A stretch of 48,767 bases of DNA from JBGOUJ01 sp041477005 (GTDB lineage Bacteria; Acidobacteriota; Terriglobia; Bryobacterales; JACQDG01): contig JBGOUJ010000003.1 of assembly GCA_041477005.1 (NCBI GenBank), positions 1 to 48,767 of the forward strand. Reading direction: 5' to 3'. A program made the position numbers and the translations under genes. Numbering within the stretch: the first letter of the stretch is position 1; each line of letters begins with the position of its first letter. Positions 24,320-32,939 of the stretch are shown one piece after another. The notes beneath the pieces are model-generated. The model was not told where the DNA came from. It saw only the letters and a list, made by a program, of their open reading frames with translations, and searched no databases.

Positions 24320-25774
24320 ATGGAAGACCTTTCCCTCCTCGCCCTTGATCGCGCCGTCCAGTCGGGCGCCGCCTATGCCGACGTGCGGATGGTGGAGTCG
24401 GCGGAGCGGTATGTTTCGACCAAGAACGGCAAGGTGGGGCAGGCCTCCTCTTCCGAGACGCTGGGCTTGGGCGTGCGGGTGATCGCGTCGGGGGCGTGGG
24501 GGTTTTCTTCGACCGACCAACTGACGGCGGAGGGCGTGCAGGCCGCAGCAACGCGCGCGGTTGAGATTGCTCGCGCTTCGGCGCTGGTGAAAAAGCAAGA
24601 TGTGGCCCTGGCGCCGGAAGGCAAGCACGAGGCGGTGTGGACATCGCCCTACCGGATCGATCCCCTCAGCGTTTCCGTGGACCGGAGCCTGGATTTGCTG
24701 CTCCGCGTGGATGCGGAGCTGCGGAAGGTCCAAGGCGTGACGCTGGCCGAGGCCGCCATCAACTGCCGGCGGCTGCGGCAGTTTTTCGTGTCGTCGGAGG
24801 GCAGCCGCATCGACCAGACGCGCTATTACACGGGCGCGGGCTACGCGGCCTACAGCTTCTCCGGCAACGAAATCCAGAAGCGTTCCTATCCCAATTCCTT
24901 CGGCGGGCAGCACATGCTGAAGGGCTACGAGCTGGTAGAGGAGCTGCGGCTGCTGGAAAACGCCCAGCGGGTGGGGGAGGAAGCCGTGGCCCTGCACCAG
25001 GCAGACCAGTGCCCCGAAGGCGTCTTCGACCTGGTTCTAGACAGCTCGCAATTGGGACTGCAGATCCACGAGTCGGTCGGCCATCCGATCGAGCTCGATC
25101 GGGTGCTGGGGACCGAGGCCAACTTCGCCGGGATGAGCTTCCTGACGCTCGACAAGCTGCGGCGGCTGAAATACGGCTCCGAGATCGTCAACGTGGTTTG
25201 CGACGCGCGCGTCGAGCATGGGCCGGGGCTGGGAACATTCGCCTTCGACGATGAGGGCATTCCGGCGCAGTCGATCGACATCATCAAAGACGGGTTGTTT
25301 GTCGGCTACATGTCGTCGCGGGAGACGGCGGCCGAGATCGGCGAGCGGCGCTCCAACGGCACCATGCGGGCCGACGGCTGGAACCACATCCCGCTGATCC
25401 GGATGACCAACGTGAGCCTGAAGCCGGGCGCCATGGCCCCGGAAGAGCTGATCGGCTCGACCGGCCGCGGCATCTACATGGAGACCAACCGGAGCTGGTC
25501 GATCGACGACAAGCGATACAACTTCCAGTTCGGCTGTGAGATGGGCTGGGAGATCAAGAATGGCAAGAAGGTGCGGATGCTGAAGAACCCCAGCTACAGC
25601 GGCATCACCACCGACTTCTGGAATTCGTGCGACGCCATCTGCGGACCGCAGTATTGGACGCTGTGGGGCACGCCCAACTGCGGCAAGGGCCAGCCGCAGC
25701 AGACGATGGGGACGGGCCACGGGGCGAGCCCGGCGCGGTTCCGGCGGGTGAAAGTCGGCGGGGCGTACGGGTGA
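24320..25774 (+). CDS. tldD: TldD-type metalloprotease subunit
   Basis: The catalytic subunit of the TldD/TldE heterodimeric zinc protease, which trims unfolded peptides and matures some RiPPs. 484 residues with the HExxxH zinc motif HESVGH at 250-255, followed by PIELDRVLGTEANFAG. Other landmarks are the N-terminal half with GGxxADVR-like AAYADVRMVESAE, EHGPGLGTFAFDDEGIPAQS, and GSTGRGIYMETNRSWSIDDK. The C-terminal GYGPQYWTL-like region includes two Cys (CDAICGPQYW). The tldE partner follows after a large inverted repeat. Both genes are cytoplasmic and intact. No nearby RiPP precursor is evident. Confidence 0.92.
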   Translation: MEDLSLLALDRAVQSGAAYADVRMVESAERYVSTKNGKVGQASSSETLGLGVRVIASGAWGFSSTDQLTAEGVQAAATRAVEIARASALVKKQDVALAPEGKHEAVWTSPYRIDPLSVSVDRSLDLLLRVDAELRKVQGVTLAEAAINCRRLRQFFVSSEGSRIDQTRYYTGAGYAAYSFSGNEIQKRSYPNSFGGQHMLKGYELVEELRLLENAQRVGEEAVALHQADQCPEGVFDLVLDSSQLGLQIHESVGHPIELDRVLGTEANFAGMSFLTLDKLRRLKYGSEIVNVVCDARVEHGPGLGTFAFDDEGIPAQSIDIIKDGLFVGYMSSRETAAEIGERRSNGTMRADGWNHIPLIRMTNVSLKPGAMAPEELIGSTGRGIYMETNRSWSIDDKRYNFQFGCEMGWEIKNGKKVRMLKNPSYSGITTDFWNSCDAICGPQYWTLWGTPNCGKGQPQQTMGTGHGASPARFRRVKVGGAYG

Positions 25775-25775
25775 A

Positions 25776-25903
25776 GAATTGAGAAATTGAGAAATGGAGG
25801 AATTGAGAAATTGAAAAGTTGTACACCGCGGTGCACCGGCCCGGATCTCCCGCGCTCCCGGTTCGGAATTTCTCAATTCCTCCATTTCTCAATTTCTCGA
25901 TTC
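25776..25903. repeat. Large inverted repeat of GAATTGAGAAAT words between tldD and tldE
   Basis: A 37-nt left arm (25776-25812) made of GAATTGAG and AAATTGAG words is matched by a 37-nt right arm (25867-25903) that is its reverse complement at 36 of 37 positions, with a 54-nt loop. It fills the entire tldD-tldE gap and ends 4 nt before the tldE ATG. The same 8-mer word recurs as tandem copies at 48671-48755. On the RNA it would form a very stable hairpin within the operon. Confidence 0.85.
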
Positions 25904-25907
25904 CTAT

Positions 25908-27257
25908 ATGCCTGAGCTAGAACTGCTGACCCGCGCGCGGTGCCGGGAGATCTTCGACCGCGTGCGGCGGTTCTCCACAGCCGACGAGGTCGAGATCCTG
26001 CTGGGCGCCGGGCGGCAGGCGCTGACCCGCTTCGCCAATAACATCATCCATCAGAACGTCGAGGAGGAGACAAGAGCCCTGTCGGTGCGGGCCGTGATCG
26101 GCCAGCGGACGGCGCGCGCGACGACGAACCGCTTCGATGAAGAGTCGATCCAGCGGGTGGTAGCCGAGGCGGAGGCGATGGCGCGGCTCCAGGCGCCCGA
26201 TCCGGACCTGCTGCCGATGGCCGAACCCGGCTCGTATCGCCCCGTCGAGCGCTTCGATGAGGCGACTGCCGGGACGACGGCGCAATTCCGGGCGGAAGGG
26301 GTGAAGAAGGCCGTCGAGGTGGCGAGCGGCGATTCCCTGACCGCCGCCGGCATCTTCGCCACCGGCGCCACGGGCGAGGCCATTCTCAACTCGCACGGCT
26401 TGTTCGCCTACCACAGCCAGACCCGCGCCGAAGCATCCATCACGATGATGTCTGCCGACAGCTCGGGCTGGGCGAAGGCCAACTCGGTGCAGGTGGGCGA
26501 GGTGGATCTGGAGAGGCTGGCCTCTCGCGCCGTGGAAATAGCCGACGCCTCCCGCCGCCCGATCGAAGTCAAACCCGGCGTTTATACGGTCGTGCTGGAT
26601 CGCGCGGCCGTGCTCGACCTGATGGGTTTTCTGGTTTACGATTTCAGCGCCACCGCCATCCGCGACCAACGCAGCTTCCTGACCGATCGCATCGGCAAGC
26701 AGCTTTTCGGCCCCAACATCACGATCTCCGACGATGTCTACCACCCGCAGCAATCGGGCGCGCCGTTTGACGGCGAGGGCGTGCCGCGGCAGCCGCTGGC
26801 GCTGGTGGAGAAGGGCGTGATCCGCGATATCGCCTATTCGCGGCAGGCGGCCCGGGTTGCCGGGGCCCAGCCCACGGGCCACGGGTTTCCTCTGCCGAAC
26901 GAGTACGGCGAAGCCCCGATCCACATTGTCTTCGCCGGCGGCGAGCGGAGTGTCGATCAGATTATCGCCACGGTGGAACGGGGCATCCTGGTGACGCGGC
27001 TGTGGTACATCCGCGAGGTGGACCCTTACGAGAAGATCCTGACCGGCATGACGCGCGACGGCACCTTCCTGCTCGAGGACGGCAAGCTCACCCACGGCGT
27101 CCGCAATTTCCGCTTCAACCAGAGCATGGTCGAGCTGCTCAACAACGTCGAGATGCTCTCCCCGGCGGAGCGGGCGGCGGGCGAGGAATCGTTCGAGATG
27201 GTCGTCCCGGCCATGAAGGCGAAGGGATTCCACTTCACCGAAGTGACGAAGTTCTGA
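25908..27257 (+). CDS. tldE: TldE/PmbA-type protease partner subunit
   Basis: 449 residues, the non-catalytic partner of TldD. As expected for TldE it has no HExxxH motif. It contains DEVEILLGAGRQALTRFAN at the N-terminus (the strand that binds peptide), GQRTARATTNRFDEESI, GVYTVVLDRAAVLDLMGFL, FDGEGVPRQPLALVEKGVI, and the C-terminal EVDPYEKILTGMTRDGTFLL with FRFNQSMVELLNNVEM. Together with TldD it should form the closed protease chamber. The start has no Shine-Dalgarno because the inverted repeat ends 4 nt upstream. Translation may depend on coupling or on an mRNA hairpin. Confidence 0.92.
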   Translation: MPELELLTRARCREIFDRVRRFSTADEVEILLGAGRQALTRFANNIIHQNVEEETRALSVRAVIGQRTARATTNRFDEESIQRVVAEAEAMARLQAPDPDLLPMAEPGSYRPVERFDEATAGTTAQFRAEGVKKAVEVASGDSLTAAGIFATGATGEAILNSHGLFAYHSQTRAEASITMMSADSSGWAKANSVQVGEVDLERLASRAVEIADASRRPIEVKPGVYTVVLDRAAVLDLMGFLVYDFSATAIRDQRSFLTDRIGKQLFGPNITISDDVYHPQQSGAPFDGEGVPRQPLALVEKGVIRDIAYSRQAARVAGAQPTGHGFPLPNEYGEAPIHIVFAGGERSVDQIIATVERGILVTRLWYIREVDPYEKILTGMTRDGTFLLEDGKLTHGVRNFRFNQSMVELLNNVEMLSPAERAAGEESFEMVVPAMKAKGFHFTEVTKF

Positions 27258-27326
27258 TCTCCTGGCTTCGGACCCCCGGGGCCACTGATCCCCACAAGCG
27301 CTAACGTTGACGCCATCTGCCACTAA

Positions 27327-27668
27327 CTAACCGGCCCGCTTCAGGCCATAGCGTATCGCTTCTTTGAGCACGGTCTGGTATCTGGTCCCCCGCTTGGATG
27401 CAATGTTTTTCGCAAGCTCGATATCAGCGACGGACAGGCGAATCGACACTGGGCGGGTGGCATTTGCCTTGGCTTGTTCCAGCAGCGCTTTGAGAACGGC
27501 AGGATTCGTCCGCGGTATGCGTGATCCGGACGAGCGAACCAGCGTGCCGTCTTTCAGTGCCCGTTCAAATTCGCGCTGCGTTTGCCGGCGCCCTTCGGGG
27601 CTTGCGTACCAGTCGGTCTCCTCGGTTTTGGACCTGGATTCATGGAGTCTTGTTGATTTCCGGGGCAT
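27327..27668 (-). CDS. brnA: BrnA-like antitoxin (ribbon-helix-helix)
   Basis: A 113-residue antitoxin. The C-terminal half, TRPVSIRLSVADIELAKNIA with RGTRYQTVLKEAIRYGL, is the CopG-like ribbon-helix-helix of BrnA proteins; the N-terminal half is basic and probably wraps the toxin. It overlaps the end of the toxin gene upstream by 29 bp, and the order toxin then antitoxin is the usual one for BrnT/BrnA. The antitoxin dimer should repress the operon at the palindrome at 27938-27960. Confidence 0.82.
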   Translation of the reverse strand: MPRKSTRLHESRSKTEETDWYASPEGRRQTQREFERALKDGTLVRSSGSRIPRTNPAVLKALLEQAKANATRPVSIRLSVADIELAKNIASKRGTRYQTVLKEAIRYGLKRAG

Positions 27669-27936
27669 AGATTCTTCTCTCTCGTTGATTCATGGTATGA
27701 GCCGTAACAGGCCGCAATCGTTCATCCCGAATCGTGAACACTACGACCAACCGTCCAGCCGCAGATGTACCGAAAAGCTTCCATCGTTTCTCGCCGCCGA
27801 CGTCTTTTGCAGGGATGATCGTGTGGGGCCGCTCGACCGCTTCCTCGACTTCCGTCGGGTTGACTCCATGTCGGGCAACATGGCCGACATTGTGCAGATC
27901 CCAATCGAAGCCCTTAAGGCCATCCAGCACAGCCAT
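27640..27936 (-). CDS. brnT: BrnT-family ribonuclease toxin
   Basis: A 98-residue RelE-fold toxin. FDWDLHNVGHVARHGVNPTE (about 10-29) is the BrnT signature, then EVEEAVERPHTIIPA, GEKRWKLFGTSAAGRLVVVF and the active-site strand RLRPVTAHTMNQRERRIY, with the Arg and His residues used for mRNA cleavage. The ATG at 27934-27936 is chosen because homology starts there, although the frame continues upstream. Only one nucleotide separates the ATG from a palindrome that includes a -10-like TATACT, so the operator, promoter and start codon overlap almost completely. Overlaps brnA by 29 bp. Confidence 0.85.
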   Translation of the reverse strand: MAVLDGLKGFDWDLHNVGHVARHGVNPTEVEEAVERPHTIIPAKDVGGEKRWKLFGTSAAGRLVVVFTIRDERLRPVTAHTMNQRERRIYAPEINKTP

Positions 27937-27937
27937 A

Positions 27938-27960
27938 GTATATACAATTTCTGTATATAC
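27938..27960 (-). promoter_or_regulatory. Palindromic operator of brnT/brnA
   Basis: GTATATAC at 27938-27945 and again at 27953-27960, 7 nt apart; each half is itself a palindrome. Read on the minus strand the region also offers TTGCTG-17-TATACT. A BrnA ribbon-helix-helix dimer is the likely ligand. The -10 would be 0-15 nt from the ATG, so the transcript is leaderless or starts at the upstream half-site. Confidence 0.6.
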
Positions 27961-27979
27961 AGCAAGGCTACATTCAGCA

Positions 27980-28150
27980 GGCGGTTCGAGAATCGTCGAG
28001 CGCTCGGTGAGTGGCTCGGGCGAGGTCCGCACGCTGGCCGATGCCTCCGGCATCCTTTTCCTGGGGGACGTGTCGCCCGACGGAAGGGTGGCCTTGTATT
28101 CCAACAGTGACCGGTCTGGCCGCGCCGCAGCCCGGCGAGAGCGATCTTGA
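27980..28150 (+). pseudogene. Fragment of a WD40-like beta-propeller gene
   Basis: In one plus-strand frame the peptide GEVRTLADASGILFLGDVSP followed by DGRVALYSNSDR has the DVSPDGR...LYSN pattern of a TolB/WD40-like propeller blade, as in periplasmic domains of acidobacterial Ser/Thr kinases. Only about 50 codons remain, without an upstream start or downstream continuation; the frame ends at 28148-28150. It sits next to the BrnTA module, so it may have been cut by rearrangement. Confidence 0.4.
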
Positions 28151-28207
28151 CCGAAGTTTGTGCTAACATTGCCTTGACTAATCGCCTGAGAGCGAGGAAG
28201 GATGGCT

Positions 28208-31200
28208 ATGACTCGCAGGAGAAGGTCCTTTCTCACGGGCGCTGCGGCGCAGGGCTCCGGCTTCGTGACGCTGCGGCGCGCTGCTGCGGCGCCGAGCTAC
28301 TCGGAGCCGTCGTCGCGCAGCGACCTGCCGGTTTCGACCTATTCTTGCTCGCGGTTTCAGGGACAGACGATCTGCGGTCGGGAGTTTGCATCCGCCGGAA
28401 GGACAGAAATGCTGCATGTATTCGCCCGATGCGCTCCGTTACGCCGAAGCATCTTCCATTCAGGGCTGAAGGAAAGACAGGTGCGCAGCTCTGGTGAGCG
28501 GGAAGCGCCGAGGCGGCCGCCTTCTGGCATCTTGCGTCTCGCTCTTGGTGTGCTGGCAGCCTGGTCCGTCTCTCTCGCCGAGATTCCCCGATTCGAACCC
28601 GACGTGCTCTCGATCTTGCAGGCCAACTGCCTGCAATGTCACAGCGCCAAGGTCAGAATGAAGGATCTGGACCTCAGCGCGTATGAGTCGTTGATGAGGG
28701 GCAGTGAATCGGGTCCCGTGGTTGTGCCTGGAAAACCGGACGAGAGCCGGCTCTACCAGATGGTCCACGGAGGCAAGATGCCCCTGGGGAAGGCCCACCT
28801 CGCGGAGAAAGACATAGTGTTACTCCGGACGTGGATCGAGAACGGCGCGCCGTCCGGCGTCGTGAAGAAGGCGGAAACCACCGCTCTGACGCAGCACGAC
28901 ATCATCCCGATCCTGCTGCTGCGGTGCACCGTGTGTCACGGCTTGCGGCGCCAGGATGGGGGCCTGGACCTGCGCACGCGCGCCGGAATGCTCAAAGGCG
29001 GCAAGTCGGGACCGGCCCTGATCCCCGGCAATCCCACGGGGAGCTTGATGGTGCAGAAGATTGAGTCGGGCGATATGCCGCCCAAGAGGGGATTGATCGA
29101 CGCGGGCGTGAAGCCGGTGACGCCGGGGGAAACGGAAAAGATCGCGAAATGGATAGCGGCGGGCGCGCCGGAAGCCAACATCCCGCCGGACATGGCGACC
29201 ACAAAGCCCGACCCGCTGGTGAGCGACAAGGATCGGCAGTTTTGGGCCTTCCAGTCGCCACGCGCGGCGCCGGCGCCGAAGGTCGCTCACGCTGACCGCG
29301 TCCGGAATCCGATCGACGCCTTCATCCTCAAGAAACTCGAAGAGAAGGCCCTGACGTTTTCGCCGGAGGCCGACCGGTTGACGCTGATCCGGCGGGCCTA
29401 CTTCGACCTGACTGGATTGCCGCCCGAGCCGGCGGAAGTCCAGGCCTTCCTGGCCGACCGCGATCCGCAGGCCTACGAGAAGCTGATTGACCGCTTGCTG
29501 GCCTCCCCCCGGTACGGCGAGCGGTGGGGCCGTTTCTGGCTCGATTTAGCCGGCTACGCCGATTCCACGGGCGGCAAGCTCAGCGCGGACACCCCCCGGC
29601 CGTTCGCCTGGCGCTATCGCGACTATGTGATCCGGTCCTTCAACTCGGACAAGCCGTACAACCGTTTTCTACTAGAGCAAATAGCCGGCGACGAGCTGGA
29701 GAACTACGAAAACGCGCCGGCCGTCACGCCGGAGATGATGGACGATCTGATCGCCACCGGATTCCTGAGCATGGGACCCGATTCCACCGACGAGCGGGAG
29801 GTCAATTTTGTAGACGACCGGCTCGATGTAATCGCCGACGAAATCGACATCCTCGGCTCTGCCGTGATGGGTTTGACCATGAAGTGCGCGCGCTGCCACA
29901 GCCACAAGTACGACCCGATTCCGCAACGCGACTACTACCGGCTGCTGGATGTGTTCAAGGGGGCGTACGACGAGCACGATTGGGTTCCTCCGCTGGCCGC
30001 TGAAAAATATGGCCGAACGTTCACGGGCCGGTATCTTCCCTACGTCACGCCTCTCGCCACCCCGTATCAGGTTATGCAGGAGCAACGGGCTCGGGAACTG
30101 GCGGCGCAGGAAGCAAAAGTGCGGACCAACGCCCTTCAGGATGATTTGAAAAAGAAGGCTGCGGATGCGGAGAAGAGGGTTTTTGAGCAACGGTTGGCCG
30201 AGCTGCCGAAAGAGCTGCACGAGGACATCCGGAAGATGTTCACCACGCCGGCCGACAAGCGTACCGAGGAGCAGACGGAGCTGGCCAAGAAGTACGAGGC
30301 CCGGCTGCGAGTGAATCCCCGCCAGTTGAGAAGAGTCGACGCCGCCTACGGCAAGGAAGCGGAAGAGGTGGATCGCCAGGTGAAAGCGCTGGAGGCTGCC
30401 CTGACGCCGGAGCCGAAGATCCACGCTCTCTGGGATCGCGGCGACCCATCCCCAACGTACTTACTGCGGCGGGGCAGTCCGACCACTTTCGGTCAACTGG
30501 TGGGGCCCGGTGTTCCTTCCGTGCTGACGGACGGAAAAACGCCGTTCGAGGTGAAGCCTCCGTGGCCCGGCGCGCACAAGACCGGCCGGCGGCTGGCATT
30601 CGCGCAATGGCTGGTTCGTCCGGATCACCCGCTCACGGCGCGGGTGATGGTGAATCGCATCTGGAGGGAGCATTTCGGGACGGGCATCGTGAAGACGCTG
30701 GGGAACTTCGGGAAGGCCGGCGCCGAGCCGTCGCACCCCGAACTGCTCGATTGGCTCGCGGTGGAGTTCACCCGGCGGGGCTGGAGCGTGAAGGCCATGC
30801 AACGGTTGATGATGACATCCAGCGCCTACCGGCAGAGCTCGACGGTCACTCCGATCGACGAAGAACGGGATCCCGATAACGTCCTCGTTTCCCGGATGGG
30901 TATGAGGAGGATGGAGGGCGAGGTCCTGAATGACACGATGCTGCTGGTCGCGGGGCGCCTGGACGAAACACGCTACGGGGTTCCGGCTCCGGTGCAGGTC
31001 CGCCCCGATGGCCTGGTGACGCCCATCGGAACCGAGAAGGGCTGGCGGCGCAGCATCTATGTGCAGCAGCGCCGCAGCAACGTTCCGACACTCCTCGATA
31101 ATTTCGATTTTCCGGCCATGACCCCGAATTGCGTGGAAAGAGTTGACTCGACGGTGGCGACCCAGGCGCTGCACTTGATGAACAACGGAGTGATCGACGA

Positions 31201-31405
31201 TCTGGCGGATGCTCTCGCCAAGAGGGTGGAGCAGGAAGCCGGAAGCGATCCGAAACAGCAGGTCGAGAAGTTGTACTGGATCGCCCTGAGCCGGCCGCCG
31301 GAGGATGACGAACGAAAGCTCAGCCTGGAGGCCCTGGCCAAGCTCCCGCTGAGCAGGCTCTGTCATACGATGTTGAATTCGGCCGCATTCTTATACATCG
31401 ATTGA
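28208..31405 (+). CDS. PSD1-type cytochrome c domain protein (DUF1549/DUF1553)
   Basis: About 1065 residues. Domains: heme site CLQCH (141-145) with NPDVL-like SILQAN before it, a second heme site CTVCH (240-244), the DUF1549 region (PIDAFILKKLEEKALTFSPE, YGERWGRFWLDLAGYADSTG), a coiled-coil rich insert, and the DUF1553 region (VMVNRIWREHFGTGIVKTLG, FTRRGWSVKAMQRLMMTSSA). The family is thought to be outer-membrane or periplasmic and always travels with DUF1501. ATG 28208 has AGGAAGG 6 nt upstream and gives a Tat-like N-terminus TRRRRSFLTGAAAQ; a second hydrophobic stretch LRLALGVLAAWSVSLA sits at about 110-125, directly before the cytochrome domain. A TTG at 28532 would start just there. The first approximately 105 residues look foreign to the family. 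Confidence 0.88.
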   Translation: MTRRRRSFLTGAAAQGSGFVTLRRAAAAPSYSEPSSRSDLPVSTYSCSRFQGQTICGREFASAGRTEMLHVFARCAPLRRSIFHSGLKERQVRSSGEREAPRRPPSGILRLALGVLAAWSVSLAEIPRFEPDVLSILQANCLQCHSAKVRMKDLDLSAYESLMRGSESGPVVVPGKPDESRLYQMVHGGKMPLGKAHLAEKDIVLLRTWIENGAPSGVVKKAETTALTQHDIIPILLLRCTVCHGLRRQDGGLDLRTRAGMLKGGKSGPALIPGNPTGSLMVQKIESGDMPPKRGLIDAGVKPVTPGETEKIAKWIAAGAPEANIPPDMATTKPDPLVSDKDRQFWAFQSPRAAPAPKVAHADRVRNPIDAFILKKLEEKALTFSPEADRLTLIRRAYFDLTGLPPEPAEVQAFLADRDPQAYEKLIDRLLASPRYGERWGRFWLDLAGYADSTGGKLSADTPRPFAWRYRDYVIRSFNSDKPYNRFLLEQIAGDELENYENAPAVTPEMMDDLIATGFLSMGPDSTDEREVNFVDDRLDVIADEIDILGSAVMGLTMKCARCHSHKYDPIPQRDYYRLLDVFKGAYDEHDWVPPLAAEKYGRTFTGRYLPYVTPLATPYQVMQEQRARELAAQEAKVRTNALQDDLKKKAADAEKRVFEQRLAELPKELHEDIRKMFTTPADKRTEEQTELAKKYEARLRVNPRQLRRVDAAYGKEAEEVDRQVKALEAALTPEPKIHALWDRGDPSPTYLLRRGSPTTFGQLVGPGVPSVLTDGKTPFEVKPPWPGAHKTGRRLAFAQWLVRPDHPLTARVMVNRIWREHFGTGIVKTLGNFGKAGAEPSHPELLDWLAVEFTRRGWSVKAMQRLMMTSSAYRQSSTVTPIDEERDPDNVLVSRMGMRRMEGEVLNDTMLLVAGRLDETRYGVPAPVQVRPDGLVTPIGTEKGWRRSIYVQQRRSNVPTLLDNFDFPAMTPNCVERVDSTVATQALHLMNNGVIDDLADALAKRVEQEAGSDPKQQVEKLYWIALSRPPEDDERKLSLEALAKLPLSRLCHTMLNSAAFLYID

Positions 31406-31413
31406 GGCGTATT

Positions 31414-32853
31414 ATGTCTGAATACAGCTTAGTGACTCGCCGCGGGTTTTTTAACCGGGTTTCCGATGGGTTGTTTGGCGCCGCGCTGGCCTCGCTGCTC
31501 AGCAAGGATCTTTACGGCGCAAAACTCGAGGGCGCGCGGCGCAGTTATGACCTGAAGCCCCGGGCGCCCGACTTCGAGCCCAAGGCCACATCGGTGATCC
31601 AGTTGTTCATGCACGGCGGGCCGAGTCAAATGGACCTGTTCGATCCCAAGCCGATGCTGGACAAGCATCATGGGGAGCCGTACTTCGACAAGGTGGCGGC
31701 GGATCTCACGGGTCCGGAAGGCGCGGGCGGGCTGCTGCGGAGTCCTTTCAAATTTGCGCAGTACGGCCAGTCGGGAATCTGGCTATCCGAAATCATGCCC
31801 CACCTGGCAAAGCAGGTGGACGACATCGCTGTGATTCGGTCCATGGTCACGACGCACCCGAACCACGAGCCGGCCCTGTTCATGATCCATTCCGGCCGGC
31901 TCATCCCGGGGCGGCCGACCATGGGCGCCTGGGTGATCTATGGACTGGGCAGCGAAAACCAGAACCTTCCGGCCTACGTCGTGCTGGATGATCCGCAGGG
32001 GCTTCCCGTGAACGGAGTGCAGAACTGGCAAGCCGGTTTTCTGCCGCCGATTTACCAAGGGACGCGGCTGCGCTCGGTGGGATCGCCGATTTTGAACTTG
32101 CAGCCGGAGCGGAAGCTGCCGGCGGATGTGGTTCAAGCGGAGCGGGAGCTGCTGGGGCGACTCGACCAGATCCACCAGCGCCATCATCCCGGTCAGCTCC
32201 AGTTGGACGCGCGCATCGCCAGTTACGGGCTGGCGGCCCGCCTGCAGACCGATGCGAGCGATGCGCTGGACGTCACGAAGGAAAGCAAAGAGACTCTGGC
32301 GATGTATGGGGTTGGGGAGCAACCCACGGATTCCTATGCCCGACGTTGCTTGATGGCGCGACGCCTGGTCGAGCGTGGTGTGCGGTACGTCCAGCTCTTC
32401 ATCAATGCCCAGATCTGGGATAATCACTCGCAGATTGAGGGGAATCTCAGGACCGCCTGCGAGCGCACCGATAAACCAGTGGCGGCGCTTCTCAAGGACC
32501 TCAAGCAGCGCGGGCTGCTCGCAAAAACCCTGGTGCTCTGGGGCGGCGAATTCGGGCGGATGCCGATTGCGCAATTCGAGAAGAACGCCAAGGATGCCGG
32601 CCGCGACCACAATCCGCGGGCGTTCACCCTGTGGATGGCTGGAGGCGGAGTCAAGCCGGGTGTCTGCTACGGAGGCACCGACGAGCTAGGGCATGAGGCC
32701 GTGGACCATCCGGTCACCGTTACCGACTGGCACGCGACCATCTTGCACCTGCTGGGCCTGGATTACCAGAAATTGGTCTTCGATCAGAGCGGTCTCAAGG
32801 ACAAACTCACCTCGGTCTACGAGGCGCGGATCGTGAAAGAGATCCTTGCTTAA
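31414..32853 (+). CDS. DUF1501 domain-containing secreted protein (sulfatase-like fold)
   Basis: About 479 residues from ATG 31414 (GAGG 6 nt upstream). The N-terminus SLVTRRGFFNRVSDGLFGAA is a twin-arginine signal. The domain has SVIQLFMHGGPSQMDLFDPK, IAVIRSMVTTHPNHEPALFM, WGGEFGRMPIAQ and DHNPRAFTLWMAGGGVKPGV, the pattern of DUF1501, which is related to alkaline phosphatase/sulfatase enzymes. It is separated by 8 nt from the PSD1 protein gene, the constant partner, and they likely form one complex or pathway outside the cytoplasm, possibly in polysaccharide use. Function unproven for the pair. Confidence 0.92.
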   Translation: MSEYSLVTRRGFFNRVSDGLFGAALASLLSKDLYGAKLEGARRSYDLKPRAPDFEPKATSVIQLFMHGGPSQMDLFDPKPMLDKHHGEPYFDKVAADLTGPEGAGGLLRSPFKFAQYGQSGIWLSEIMPHLAKQVDDIAVIRSMVTTHPNHEPALFMIHSGRLIPGRPTMGAWVIYGLGSENQNLPAYVVLDDPQGLPVNGVQNWQAGFLPPIYQGTRLRSVGSPILNLQPERKLPADVVQAERELLGRLDQIHQRHHPGQLQLDARIASYGLAARLQTDASDALDVTKESKETLAMYGVGEQPTDSYARRCLMARRLVERGVRYVQLFINAQIWDNHSQIEGNLRTACERTDKPVAALLKDLKQRGLLAKTLVLWGGEFGRMPIAQFEKNAKDAGRDHNPRAFTLWMAGGGVKPGVCYGGTDELGHEAVDHPVTVTDWHATILHLLGLDYQKLVFDQSGLKDKLTSVYEARIVKEILA

Positions 32854-32858
32854 CTTTT

Positions 32859-32878
32859 GCGCGGTTAAAGCTCCGCGC
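32859..32878. terminator. Small hairpin between convergent DUF1501 and M16 genes
   Basis: GCGCGG (32859-32864), 8-nt loop, CCGCGC (32873-32878). It lies just after the DUF1501 stop. No T-tract follows it on either strand, so it is weak evidence for termination. Confidence 0.3.
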
Positions 32879-32939
32879 TAATGAATGCCGGATAGCAGGG
32901 CAGGAACTGGCCTCGTTGCCGGTAAAGCTCGGTTAAGGG

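Noticed and set aside
25776..25903. CRISPR array
   Set aside because: Repeats are 8-9 bp degenerate words arranged as an inverted pair, without spacers or cas genes.
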